42,514 nt of DNA from a virus. The notes under the pieces were generated by a model, which made no database searches, had not been told where the DNA came from, and was given only the letters and a program-made list of their open reading frames with translations. The DNA lies in IMG/VR virus record IMGVR_UViG_3300034101_004053, positions 1 through 42,514 of that record. One strand, given 5' to 3'. Below are positions 30,184-37,781 of this stretch, piece by piece (the stretch's first letter is position 1; each line of letters begins with the position of its first letter). The position numbers were made by a program, and so were the translations under genes.

Positions 30184-31874
30184 CGTCGGCGTTTTTCTCT
30201 GCCCAAGGTGCCAGCATCAGTTTTGATCTCGCTGTTGGCCCGCGCTACTTTTGCTCCAGGTCCCTTGAGTCTGCCTTGAGTTACTGCATCCAAGTCATCA
30301 GTGCTTAACTTAGTTGGTGCTTCCACGCCTGAATCAGGTTCTTGAGTTTGACTGTCGTCTGCAGTTTTAGTACCCCTTTCGTTGCCCACACTAAATGCCA
30401 AACGGCTAGTGGATTTTTTGTTGCTCTGAAAGTCACTGGCACTGAATTTAATTTTTCCAGTAAATGTCGGAGGCCATATAACATCAAATTTACTAAATGA
30501 CACACCGTCATCTTTTCTTTCTGTAAATTGATTCACTTGCACCAAGTTAGCACGGCTCAACATGAATTTGAAAAATTCTGTGGTTAGACCAATGTTGTTA
30601 TTCAGGTGTTTAACCACAAGTCTAGCCAAACTGGCTATCACATGGTAACAAATCTTGTAGTCAGGTTTGTCTGTTTTCGCACTAAAAATACTTTTATCAT
30701 TGATGATTTCTCGCAATCGAGGAGTCAACAAACGTGGATCATTGGTCTTTTGGTCTAGATTTTTTAAAGCATTGGCCGCATCGGCATCGTTGATATAGCC
30801 AAACTCTTGAGCTAGTTTAACTGGACCTTCGTACCCTCTTGAACCAGCAATGGTTCTTAGTGCGGTGATAAAATCTCCATACTTGCCGCCGGGTTCCAGC
30901 ATGGCTTTGTCTTCTTCTGAAAACCGTTCTGGGTATTTGTCTATAATTTCTAATATAGAAGTAGTGCTGGCAGCACCACCCTTGCCTTCGGCTTTGTTGC
31001 TGATTCTTAACTTCACACCATTGGGCCACATAATTTGGCTGTCGTACAACGGTTCGTTTCCAGCTTCAGGATAAAACACTTGAGTGGCTGTGCTCCAACT
31101 CACTCCTAGAGGACCCAACAGCTCGCTGTCTACCTTGACATAGCTGCCTCCCACGTGTTTTCCCACTACCAATCCTAACGGAGCAGCCACTTCTCCATAG
31201 TCTACTCGTATATCTCTTTCATACGGTACCAGGCCTTGTACAGGCTCTGTACTGCCGGCCAAAGTATTGGTTAATAGTGTTTGTAGTTGTTGCGCCAGTT
31301 CAGGTCCTACTTTGTTGTCAGCGGCCAACATCTGACCTGATTTCGCTGGCACACTGGCAATGCTCATGTTGGTATTGGTAGGAATAGAAAACTTTGGTTT
31401 CAACTCAATTCTGCTGATAACTTCTGCTTGTCGATCTTTACCTGTGCCTGTAACACGAGTCTGTTCCCAAGCTAGACCAGTTTCTCTTTCAAAATCTGCA
31501 GGAGGCCAATGCATGCCCAGACTGCCCATGTCACGTTTGTTAAAAAATCTAAAATACGGAAACAAAATGCCGTTTTGATTTTTCATTATAATCAACATAC
31601 CGGCTCCTTGTTTTGCTGGCATGCGATTTACAAATCGTATGTTTTCTTTTCCTAGACCCAGGGGTGCAATTGCAGTTTCTAATTCGGCTCCCAGTTCTGC
31701 AATAGGAGCTGCCGGAACTTGATCAGGAAACAGCAAAAGATTATCGATGGTATATCTATTTCCTTTTGCATCAAGAAAATATATTGGACGCTGTTGACTT
31801 TCTAGCCATCTTTTGGCCATACCGCCTGCTGACTCAGACAGCACATTATCTAGTAAATTGAGTAGGTCTCTCAT
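30180..31874 (-). CDS. Large uncharacterised phage protein
   Basis: The 564-residue protein starts [18 protein letters not shown], an opening I recall from large unknown proteins of marine T4-like phages. It alternates beta-rich regions (two similar blocks, around [17 protein letters not shown] and [13 protein letters not shown]) and ends in a basic tail (GREKRRR). No catalytic motif is visible. ATG at 31874 is preferred to TTG at 31886. Its start coincides with the -35 box of the divergent clpP promoter, so the two genes share a compact control region. Confidence 0.78.
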   Translation of the reverse strand: MRDLLNLLDNVLSESAGGMAKRWLESQQRPIYFLDAKGNRYTIDNLLLFPDQVPAAPIAELGAELETAIAPLGLGKENIRFVNRMPAKQGAGMLIIMKNQNGILFPYFRFFNKRDMGSLGMHWPPADFERETGLAWEQTRVTGTGKDRQAEVISRIELKPKFSIPTNTNMSIASVPAKSGQMLAADNKVGPELAQQLQTLLTNTLAGSTEPVQGLVPYERDIRVDYGEVAAPLGLVVGKHVGGSYVKVDSELLGPLGVSWSTATQVFYPEAGNEPLYDSQIMWPNGVKLRISNKAEGKGGAASTTSILEIIDKYPERFSEEDKAMLEPGGKYGDFITALRTIAGSRGYEGPVKLAQEFGYINDADAANALKNLDQKTNDPRLLTPRLREIINDKSIFSAKTDKPDYKICYHVIASLARLVVKHLNNNIGLTTEFFKFMLSRANLVQVNQFTERKDDGVSFSKFDVIWPPTFTGKIKFSASDFQSNKKSTSRLAFSVGNERGTKTADDSQTQEPDSGVEAPTKLSTDDLDAVTQGRLKGPGAKVARANSEIKTDAGTLGREKRRR

Positions 31875-31902
31875 TGTGGGTTCCAAAAAAATATGTTATA
31901 CT
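31874..31902 (+). promoter_or_regulatory. clpP promoter
   Basis: TTGTGG, 17 bp, TATACT, with a leader of about 20 bases before the ATG. Confidence 0.55.
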
Positions 31903-31928
31903 TACTTATCATTAACACAAGGAACTCT

Positions 31929-32552
31929 ATGCCAAATTTGGTACCAATCGTACTCGAACAAACTTCAAAAGGTGAACGCAGTTATGACATCTACAGTCGT
32001 TTGCTGAAAGATCGAGTGATCATGCTGGACACAGAAGTATCTGAACACACAGCCAGTCTCATAGTGGCGCAAATGCTGTTTTTGGAAAGTGATAACCCCG
32101 ACAAAGATATTTCGCTATATATAAACAGCCCAGGCGGCATTGTGACCGCAGGCCTGGCCATATACGATACCATGCAATTTATCAAGTGCGACGTTCAAAC
32201 CATTGTGATGGGCCAAGCTGCCAGCATGGGCTCTATGTTGGCTCAAGCAGGTGCACCGGGCAAGCGTTGGGTACTGCCCGAAAGCCGTACCATGATTCAC
32301 CGTGTGAGTTCAGGCACTCCGGGCACTCGCGGTAGTGTGCACGTTCAAGATCTGCAGTTTGAAGATTCAAAACGCAGTTTTGAAGAAAGTGTACGTATCA
32401 ACAAGCGCCTAACTGAACTGTATGTCAAGCACAACACAGCAGGCAAGACCTATGAAGAACTGTATGAAACCATGAAGTTTGACACGTTTTTGAGTGCTGA
32501 ACAAGCAGTGGCGTTTGGCCTGGCTGATCGGATTGTGGACAAACGTGTTTAA
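31929..32552 (+). CDS. clpP: ClpP protease subunit
   Basis: This 207-residue serine protease has the full N-terminal gate ([20 protein letters not shown]) and triad Ser99 (GQAASMG), His124 (MIHR) and Asp185 (FDTFLSA). The stretch between His and Asp is about 12 residues longer than in E. coli, giving a larger handle helix region. It is expected to form a tetradecamer and be opened by ClpX, encoded at 11643. AAGGA precedes the start at 31929; an upstream frame from 31893 begins before the transcription start. It shares one base with the next gene (TAATG). Confidence 0.94.
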   Translation: MPNLVPIVLEQTSKGERSYDIYSRLLKDRVIMLDTEVSEHTASLIVAQMLFLESDNPDKDISLYINSPGGIVTAGLAIYDTMQFIKCDVQTIVMGQAASMGSMLAQAGAPGKRWVLPESRTMIHRVSSGTPGTRGSVHVQDLQFEDSKRSFEESVRINKRLTELYVKHNTAGKTYEELYETMKFDTFLSAEQAVAFGLADRIVDKRV

Positions 32553-33703
32553 TGTTTTTTAGTATTGCACCTACTTTCTTGGAAAACTACCCTTGCCACT
32601 GGCAGCTGGGTAGTTTTTGTGTCAACACAGATCAAGGGTGGCACCACACTAGGTTGGGCACAGCAGAGATCTTGTACAAGGGCTATGTTGACACAGCAAT
32701 GTTGGCCCAAGTGTTGGAACAAATTTTGTTTCAAACTGAACCAATGTTGACCGGAAATTTTTGTGCATTGGTGTTGACAAACAACACAATCAAAATACAA
32801 ACAGACCGATACAGAAGTTTTCCTATCTTTGTTGGCAACGGTGTCAACAATTTGATACCCACATCTCACACAGCTTGGACAGACAGCTTGGTCACAGTGC
32901 AGTCTGATCTGTCTGTGACCGAAAACAAATTTGATGTCATTGGATCTATCAATGCTGAGAATTTGTCCAAACATCAAGTGACACAGCAAATTATCAACAT
33001 TCTTGATGCCAAGACTCAGAGCTTTGTGGCCAACAATAAGTTGCCTATCAAAGTATTTTTGAGCGGCGGTGTTGACTCACTGTTGGTTTATAGTTTTTTA
33101 AAAAAATACAGCAACAATGTTGAACTTGTGTTGGGTTCACATCATGAATGGGATTATTTCTGGGTTAAAAATTCCAGCGACATTACCAGGAACTGGGGGT
33201 ATACACAAATACATCACTGGAATCAGCACTGTGTGTTGACTTCGGGTGCACCTGGTGATGAATTTATGTTACGCAGTCCTGTCACAGCAGATTTGTTTTT
33301 GAAACATCAAGGAATCAGCATTGTTGACTTGTTGAATGATCCCAAATGGAAAAACTGTTTGCATCAGGCATATTTTATGCAGGAAAAACATCAACGTATA
33401 TTTCAAACACAGCCATCGCCGGCTGTGACTGATCATCAACTGCACTGGGATTTGTGCAATGTTGTTGCAAATGATTGGCAACATTGGCATCTGGGTCGTA
33501 CATTGACCTGGACCCCACTTCGGGATTTGGAAATTTTTAAATTGATGTTGCGACTGCCTCAACAAGATGCAATTGATCAAATAATGAACAGTCGTGTCAG
33601 CATTGACATAATTGAGCACAATAGCCCTGGACTGAGCGGTGTGCTATCACCACAAAAAAATATGCACAATCCACTGACCAATTTAGCTGGGTTGGTAGGT
33701 TAA
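32552..33703 (+). CDS. Asparagine-synthetase-like ATP pyrophosphatase
   Basis: The 383-residue protein has the PP-loop SGGVDS at residues 171-176. The N-terminal half resembles the glutaminase domain fold (TGNFCALVLTNN, IQTDRYRSFPIFV) but lacks Cys at position 2, so glutamine hydrolysis is unlikely. The C-terminal half follows the synthetase pattern (GAPGDEFML in place of GxGGDE). Such proteins make amides in Asn synthesis, lasso peptides or other products. It is coupled to clpP by TAATG and overlaps the end of the radical SAM gene on the other strand by 21 bases. Confidence 0.82.
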   Translation: MFFSIAPTFLENYPCHWQLGSFCVNTDQGWHHTRLGTAEILYKGYVDTAMLAQVLEQILFQTEPMLTGNFCALVLTNNTIKIQTDRYRSFPIFVGNGVNNLIPTSHTAWTDSLVTVQSDLSVTENKFDVIGSINAENLSKHQVTQQIINILDAKTQSFVANNKLPIKVFLSGGVDSLLVYSFLKKYSNNVELVLGSHHEWDYFWVKNSSDITRNWGYTQIHHWNQHCVLTSGAPGDEFMLRSPVTADLFLKHQGISIVDLLNDPKWKNCLHQAYFMQEKHQRIFQTQPSPAVTDHQLHWDLCNVVANDWQHWHLGRTLTWTPLRDLEIFKLMLRLPQQDAIDQIMNSRVSIDIIEHNSPGLSGVLSPQKNMHNPLTNLAGLVG

Positions 33704-34813
33704 AATTTTGTTCAAAGTACTGCAATAGTCACTGGCAGCTATACCTTTGACCTGATCCATGGATTGAACAAAGTCGCACCACTGTTGGTGACCATCAGCA
33801 TTCCATGGCTGAGTTTGCAACCTTGTGGCAATGCTGGTCAGTGCATTTATTGCATTGTGTTGTTGTCCTGATTCAATTTTGGCATTTTTTACCAGACCTA
33901 TTGCTCTGTGTAAACTGTCAACAATTTCGTTCCGTAGTTCCACAGGCACAGTGCTTTCCAACAGGTACTCATCAAACGGTGTTCCAAATGACACTACCTC
34001 AGGCCAATCAGGAGTCAGCAGTTCCATCAGAGATTCAAGATGATGGTAGTTGTACACCGAGGTGGTAATGTTTACTCGAGTATTGACCATGGTTTTGGCA
34101 CGTTGATAATTGCTCCATACATCAGACCATACTGTGCCCATTCTTACATATTCGGCAGCACGGCCCACAGCATCAATGCTGAACACCAGAGTTATTTGGC
34201 CTTGATAGTTGTTTAAAAAATCCCAATCTATTATGGACCCATTGGTAAACATGGTCAAATTGGCAGAAAGATTTTGTTGAGCCCAGCTCAAGAATTCTCT
34301 ACACGCTTTGTCGTAAAATGGTTCGCCACCTAGCAAAATTACATCACGAATTCGATGCTGAATAGGCAACAAGAATTCAAAGTCAGTGATGCGTTTGGAG
34401 TTTAAACTTTTGATATCAATCAAGCCAGCCTGACTGTGATACTGAGCAACTCTTGAACTGGCTTCGGGCCAACAAGTTTGGCAAGCAAAATTGCAAGTAT
34501 TGCCAGGGCGTATTTCTAAAGTGATGTCATTGGCGCCATAGTGTGCATACGCAGAATTCCCGTTGGCTCTCATGCTGTCTGCACGACCACGGCTTTCAAT
34601 GCGGGCACAATCACTGCAAGCAGTTGGCCATTGATCCCGAGCTAGATTTTGTTGTATATTGATTACCGGCTGACTGATATGCCAGTCAGCAAGATTGGTA
34701 GTCGACAGCTGATTTTGTTGCTGCCAATTATTGTCTATTTTCCAAACACAACAAGGTTTGACCACATGATCGTAACTGATTGCTAGGCCGTTGTGTATAA
34801 ATTTGCAGTCCAT
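33683..34813 (-). CDS. Radical SAM enzyme
   Basis: The 376-residue protein has the iron-sulfur motif C-x3-C-x2-C (Cys107, Cys111, Cys114: TCNFACQTC) and the GGEP SAM-binding motif (ILLGGEPF). An N-terminal region with Cys pairs (PCCVW, CSDC) may bind another cluster. This arrangement is found in twitch-type radical SAM proteins of T4-like phages whose substrates are unknown. It may modify a peptide, tRNA or nucleotide. The start has no Shine-Dalgarno; a hairpin lies immediately upstream. Confidence 0.88.
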   Translation of the reverse strand: MDCKFIHNGLAISYDHVVKPCCVWKIDNNWQQQNQLSTTNLADWHISQPVINIQQNLARDQWPTACSDCARIESRGRADSMRANGNSAYAHYGANDITLEIRPGNTCNFACQTCWPEASSRVAQYHSQAGLIDIKSLNSKRITDFEFLLPIQHRIRDVILLGGEPFYDKACREFLSWAQQNLSANLTMFTNGSIIDWDFLNNYQGQITLVFSIDAVGRAAEYVRMGTVWSDVWSNYQRAKTMVNTRVNITTSVYNYHHLESLMELLTPDWPEVVSFGTPFDEYLLESTVPVELRNEIVDSLHRAIGLVKNAKIESGQQHNAINALTSIATRLQTQPWNADGHQQWCDFVQSMDQVKGIAASDYCSTLNKILTYQPS

Positions 34814-34814
34814 A

Positions 34815-34838
34815 CACTAGTTAGCGACACTGCTAGTG
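34815..34838 (-). promoter_or_regulatory. Hairpin directly before the radical SAM start codon
   Basis: CACTAG (34815-34820) pairs with CTAGTG (34833-34838). On the minus strand a TATAAT (34845-34850) lies seven bases upstream, so the hairpin should sit at the 5' end of the mRNA. The -35 is poor. Confidence 0.45.
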
Positions 34839-34874
34839 GGACTGATTATATTCAATAACACACGGGGCTGGCTG

Positions 34875-34973
34875 TTAGAACCAACCGGTAAATTCGTCAG
34901 TGATCAATGGGCGGACTTCCCATCCTTGTTGCTTCCAGCGCAGTAGCATTATCAGTGTATCTAACAAGTTCAT
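34875..34973 (-). CDS. 32-residue phage micro-protein
   Basis: The frame encodes MNLLDTLIMLLRWKQQGWEV followed by a short acidic end (TDEFTGWF). It starts in ATGA overlap with the micro-gene upstream, making it the fourth gene of a chain. The N-terminal half is amphipathic. No function is known. Its TDEFTG ending recalls small proteins in T4-like phages. Confidence 0.58.
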   Translation of the reverse strand: MNLLDTLIMLLRWKQQGWEVRPLITDEFTGWF

Positions 34974-35044
34974 AGCAATTCCTGACTTATGTAAGATAAT
35001 ACTAGTACACCTATAGTAACTAACTGTACAACAAATAGTTCCAT
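34970..35044 (-). CDS. 24-residue membrane peptide
   Basis: The product MELFVVQLVTIGVLVLSYIS plus four residues is essentially one membrane helix. The start lies two bases after the upstream stop, with GGCGAG as a weak Shine-Dalgarno, and its stop overlaps the next start as ATGA. It resembles the single-helix peptides found in many phages and bacteria. Confidence 0.5.
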   Translation of the reverse strand: MELFVVQLVTIGVLVLSYISQELL

Positions 35045-35046
35045 AA

Positions 35047-35166
35047 TTAGCTCGCCATCATTTTTCGAGCTTCTTTGTGCATACCTGCACGGGCCATGGC
35101 AGAGGCAGCACGAGCCTGACCAATGCTTAGGCCAATTTCGTATAGAATGTTTAGTAATTTTTTCAT
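35047..35166 (-). CDS. 39-residue helical micro-protein
   Basis: The frame encodes MKKLLNILYEIGLSIGQARA and a basic Ala/Met-rich second half (GMHKEARKMMAS). It has AAAGGAAAG before the ATG and overlaps the upstream stop as ATGA. A similar small protein occurs beside DUF3563-type genes as I recall, but the match is not certain. Confidence 0.65.
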   Translation of the reverse strand: MKKLLNILYEIGLSIGQARAASAMARAGMHKEARKMMAS

Positions 35167-35330
35167 AGATAGCTTTCCTTTTGAGAATTAAATTGTCGGA
35201 TGTATGTTTCCAACTGTGCGGCATCGGTAATGCCTTTGGTGCTTAGATATTGATCCAAGCGGCTTTGGTAATCGGATCCTGGAAACATTTCGGATAAACG
35301 TTCCAGTAGTCGTGCTATGGTTTGTGTCAT
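35163..35330 (-). CDS. 55-residue phage protein, DUF3563-like
   Basis: The product begins MTQTIARLLERLSEMFPGSD, followed by YQSRLDQYLSTKGITD and AAQLETYIRQF. This layout (F-x-P-G/D, then a short helix and an ID-type helix) resembles the DUF3563 family and small T4-like proteins. AAGGAAAT is nine bases upstream. It heads the chain of four micro-genes on the minus strand. Confidence 0.65.
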   Translation of the reverse strand: MTQTIARLLERLSEMFPGSDYQSRLDQYLSTKGITDAAQLETYIRQFNSQKESYL

Positions 35331-35354
35331 GATTTTATTTCCTTCTACGTATTT

Positions 35355-35375
35355 ACCACTAGTGGTTAGTACTAA
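35355..35375. repeat. Two abutting palindromes in a divergent control region
   Basis: ACCACTAGTGGT (35355-35366) and TTAGTACTAA (35366-35375) are each perfect palindromes sharing one base. They lie between the minus-strand micro-gene chain and the plus-strand promoter, a natural place for an operator. Confidence 0.5.
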
Positions 35376-35406
35376 TAAAGTATTACTTTTCTCCGAAACT
35401 TGTTGG

Positions 35407-35435
35407 TTGACTCAAATTGCCCAATTTGCTATAAT
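35407..35435 (+). promoter_or_regulatory. Sigma-70 type promoter (conserved-spacer class)
   Basis: TTGACT, 17 bp ending CCCAATTTGC, TATAAT. Confidence 0.88.
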
Positions 35436-35465
35436 ATACACATAGTAATAAACAAAGGACCTTTG

Positions 35466-35567
35466 ATGACGCTGTACACAATTCAATGGACACAACCCTA
35501 CGCCACTTGGCCTGTGGAAGATCTTGCCGCGGCCCGTGACGTACTTGCAAGGATCATGGCACTATGA
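35466..35567 (+). CDS. 33-residue micro-protein
   Basis: The frame encodes MTLYTIQWTQPYATWPVEDL followed by a helix AAARDVLARIMAL. It starts eight bases after an AAAGGA Shine-Dalgarno, at the right distance from the promoter, and overlaps the next gene as ATGA. Confidence 0.6.
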   Translation: MTLYTIQWTQPYATWPVEDLAAARDVLARIMAL

Positions 35568-35806
35568 ACCAACAAATTCAACAACTTGCTGAACAGGCTG
35601 GTATGGTCAGGATTCTAAATGAACACGCCCACGAATATGGCAATGGTACATTTGAGAATACTCCGTATCCAGAATTAAAAAAGTTCGCCGAGTTGATTGT
35701 TAGGCAATGCGGAGAAGTTGCCTATAAAGCGTATTGGGACAATCCCGAAACAGTTAGAGGCGTACACATTCAAGAAAAGATTAAAGAACATTTCGGAGTT
35801 GAATGA
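35564..35806 (+). CDS. Small phage protein, tandem paralogue 1
   Basis: The 80-residue product begins NQQIQQLAEQAGM, has the central LKKFAELIVRQCGEVAYKA and ends KEHFGVE. The next gene shares the KFAELIV, the Cys after it and the HFG ending, so the two arose by tandem duplication. The family is frequent in marine and freshwater myophages; its role is not known. Confidence 0.8.
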   Translation: MNQQIQQLAEQAGMVRILNEHAHEYGNGTFENTPYPELKKFAELIVRQCGEVAYKAYWDNPETVRGVHIQEKIKEHFGVE

Positions 35807-36012
35807 TGAACGAACGATACAAAGAACTTGCTGAACAGGCTAATTTAAAGTTGGATGAATTATCAGATGATACATTTATACCTTTGGAAAAGTTCGCCGA
35901 GTTGATTGTAGAAGAATGCGCTACAGTGATTGAACGAAATCTATTTCAAGGCATAGGCTGGAACACCAGCAGAGCAGTCAAACGCCATTTTGGAATTGGA
36001 GTTGAAGAATGA
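35803..36012 (+). CDS. Small phage protein, tandem paralogue 2
   Basis: The 69-residue product begins NERYKELAEQANLKLDELS, shares EKFAELIVEECATVI with its neighbour and ends KRHFGIGVEE. It is 11 residues shorter before the shared segment. Starts at 35803 and 35806 are both possible. It overlaps both neighbours by 4 bases. Confidence 0.8.
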   Translation: MMNERYKELAEQANLKLDELSDDTFIPLEKFAELIVEECATVIERNLFQGIGWNTSRAVKRHFGIGVEE

Positions 36013-36359
36013 AATGGTTTGCCGAAACAACCGACTACCGAGACTCAGTGCCCAACGGCATTTACTTGCTGGACGACTCCAAGTCCAAGATGTATGCTTT
36101 CCGCTCACATGCAGGGCAAGGTGAGATCCGGACGTTTAAAAACCCCATCAGGATTGACGTGCGTGGCCGCAAGTTTGTGATCAATCCTGTACAGTTTAGA
36201 ACTGGGTTGAAAGAGCCCGAGCCCGAAGGTCGTACATGGGTTGTAAAAGGATCAAAAGGCGATGAGTACAAGGTATCAGAACTCAATGGCAACTATTCCT
36301 GCACTTGTTCAGGTTTCAAGTTCCGCGGCGACTGCAAGCATGTCAAGAGTGTGGTATAA
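36009..36359 (+). CDS. SWIM zinc-finger protein
   Basis: The 116-residue product has a C-terminal SWIM motif C-x-C-x8-C-x-H (Cys98, Cys100, Cys109, His111), which binds zinc and usually nucleic acids or partner proteins. The N-terminal part (about 1-85) is beta-rich, with an RTWVVKGSKGDEYKVSE segment leading into the finger. SWIM domains occur in Swi2/Snf2 ATPases and recombination proteins; here the domain stands alone. It ends exactly where the opposite-strand gene ends. Confidence 0.85.
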   Translation: MKWFAETTDYRDSVPNGIYLLDDSKSKMYAFRSHAGQGEIRTFKNPIRIDVRGRKFVINPVQFRTGLKEPEPEGRTWVVKGSKGDEYKVSELNGNYSCTCSGFKFRGDCKHVKSVV

Positions 36360-36791
36360 TTACTTGTAAATGTAGTTTACAGTGGTAGAATTTTCACGGT
36401 AAATCCCAGCACCATTCTTCAAATGGAAACGTCGGGCCATCTCGGTCTTGGGGCTCAAGGTCACGTAGGTTTCAATGTTGGGAAACTCTGCCTGAATTGA
36501 CTTCTGTGCTTCCACAATCAGTTCGCGTCCAGATCCTGCGGTATAACTCCAAATGGTATAAAATACCGCAGTTGTGGCACCACCGACCAAACCGACCAAG
36601 TCATCCACGGCCGCAGGAATCGAGCTCAAAAACTTAACGCAGGTCACTGCCTGTGTTTTGTCCCCGTCTTTGAGCATGTAAATTCTGCTGTTGGAGTTGA
36701 CTCGTTGAGTCACAGGAATTTCAGGGCGAACAGGGTCGTCCCGGATAATGATTTCTAATTCGTCAGTGATGGTAGTGATAGCTTGCAACAT
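36360..36791 (-). CDS. GNAT-like phage protein
   Basis: This 143-residue protein has a fold pattern of acetyltransferases: IYMLKDGDKTQAVTCVKFL strands, AVFYTIWSYTAGSGRELI, then a final TLSPKTEMARRFHLKNGA segment. The usual acetyl-CoA pyrophosphate loop is replaced by SGRELI, so activity is uncertain. Similar proteins occur in T4-like marine phages. The start at 36791 has a GGAGGG Shine-Dalgarno; a longer frame from 36866 is rejected. It converges with the SWIM gene. Confidence 0.75.
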   Translation of the reverse strand: MLQAITTITDELEIIIRDDPVRPEIPVTQRVNSNSRIYMLKDGDKTQAVTCVKFLSSIPAAVDDLVGLVGGATTAVFYTIWSYTAGSGRELIVEAQKSIQAEFPNIETYVTLSPKTEMARRFHLKNGAGIYRENSTTVNYIYK

Positions 36792-36835
36792 GTTACGCCC
36801 TCCATTTGCAACCTTATTTATATGTGCGTATATTA

Positions 36836-36863
36836 AAATTTTGTGACAATTGGCAAATTTTGT
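36836..36863. repeat. Direct repeat AAATTTTGT with 19-bp period
   Basis: AAATTTTGT occurs at 36836-36844 and 36855-36863. The spacing of about two helical turns would let a regulator bind both copies on one DNA face between the divergent genes. Confidence 0.4.
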
Positions 36864-36885
36864 CAAAATACTTGTCCAATAAGTG

Positions 36886-36914
36886 TTGCAACAACAATCA
36901 ATAACCAGTACAAT
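36886..36914 (+). promoter_or_regulatory. Promoter with palindromic -35 region
   Basis: TTGCAA, 17 bp, TACAAT. The -35 lies in TGTTGCAACA (36884-36893), a perfect palindrome related to the one at 27025-27041. Confidence 0.65.
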
Positions 36915-36920
36915 AGATAC

Positions 36921-36939
36921 ATGCTGTAGACAACAGCAT
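36921..36939 (+). promoter_or_regulatory. 5'-end hairpin of the HTH-gene mRNA
   Basis: ATGCTGT and ACAGCAT form a perfect 7-bp stem with a 5-base loop at the predicted transcription start, followed by CTTTTT. It may protect the mRNA or act as a weak early terminator. Confidence 0.6.
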
Positions 36940-36961
36940 CTTTTTAACTTAGGAGATTATT

Positions 36962-37231
36962 ATGCGTTTCAATGAAGACACCAAAACTTTCAAACTGTTT
37001 ACAGCCTTGCGTACCGGCGAAGCTATTACCCCTGCTGCCGCTGCCAAGCGTTTCGGCATCAAGAACATGAGTGCTGAAGTCAGCCGTGTTCGTGCTGGTG
37101 GGTTTGCAGTGTATGCCAACACCCGTGTGGCTGGTAATGGCGTGCGTGTGACCGAGTACCAAATGGGCAAGCCAAGTCGCAAGCTGATTGCAGCCGGCTA
37201 CAAGGCCATGGCACTGGGCTTGGTTGACTGA
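36962..37231 (+). CDS. Winged helix-turn-helix phage protein
   Basis: The 89-residue protein has a helix-turn-helix pattern: RTGEAITPAAAAKRFGIKN then SAEVSRVRAGG, followed by a beta wing (AVYANTRVAGNGVRVTEYQ) and a basic C-terminal helix. Similar small proteins are widespread in marine T4-like phages and probably bind DNA. A promoter, a 5' hairpin, a TTAGGAGA Shine-Dalgarno and a strong terminator make it a stand-alone, probably abundant product. Confidence 0.82.
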   Translation: MRFNEDTKTFKLFTALRTGEAITPAAAAKRFGIKNMSAEVSRVRAGGFAVYANTRVAGNGVRVTEYQMGKPSRKLIAAGYKAMALGLVD

Positions 37232-37250
37232 TCAGTAACTGATACTGCCA

Positions 37251-37278
37251 AAAAGCCCGCTGATTTGGCGGGCTTTTT
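37251..37278 (+). terminator. Rho-independent terminator
   Basis: AAAAGCCCGC and GCGGGCTTTT form a 10-bp stem with a 7-base loop, followed by T. Confidence 0.93.
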
Positions 37279-37279
37279 C

Positions 37280-37308
37280 TTGACCATATATGCTATATCA
37301 TGTACAAT
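37280..37308 (+). promoter_or_regulatory. Sigma-70 type promoter
   Basis: TTGACC, 17 bp, TACAAT, directly after the terminator. It drives the cupin gene and those that follow. Confidence 0.82.
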
Positions 37309-37328
37309 AAACATGCAAAGGAGTTTTT

Positions 37329-37781
37329 ATGTTTCTCAAATTGCTAGAACGTTTGGGTCGCAAGCGCATTGTATATGATCGCATAGACAACGAGCCCTAT
37401 CTGGAACGCTATTACCTGTTTCTCAAAGAGCGAGATCGTTTTCCCTTCAACGTGTTCCTACACAAGTTTTTGAAATCCGATCCGGATGACGTACATGATC
37501 ATCCTTGGCCCTTTGCTACCTTGATCCTTCAAGGTGGATACTGGGAATGGCGCCCTCAGTTCAATGCGCAAGGTCAAAAAATTGGCGAAGTTGCTCGTTG
37601 GTGTGGTCCTGGTAGCTTTAGAACTGCCCGAGCCACTACATATCACCGCATTGAACTGGACCCTGCAGTAACTTGCTGGACCTTGTTCATGCCTGGACCC
37701 AAGCAACGAGACTGGGGCTTCTTGGTACGCAACGTGTGGGTGCAGTGGGAACAATATTTGAAACAAAGGAAGGCCTCATGA
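37329..37781 (+). CDS. Cupin-like protein
   Basis: The 150-residue protein has a cupin metal-site pattern (DPDDVHDHPWPFATLIL, later TYHRIEL and CWTLFMPG). Related phage proteins are often annotated as cupin or cysteine-dioxygenase-like, with no tested substrate. AAGGAG precedes the start. It overlaps the next gene as ATGA. Confidence 0.8.
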   Translation: MFLKLLERLGRKRIVYDRIDNEPYLERYYLFLKERDRFPFNVFLHKFLKSDPDDVHDHPWPFATLILQGGYWEWRPQFNAQGQKIGEVARWCGPGSFRTARATTYHRIELDPAVTCWTLFMPGPKQRDWGFLVRNVWVQWEQYLKQRKAS

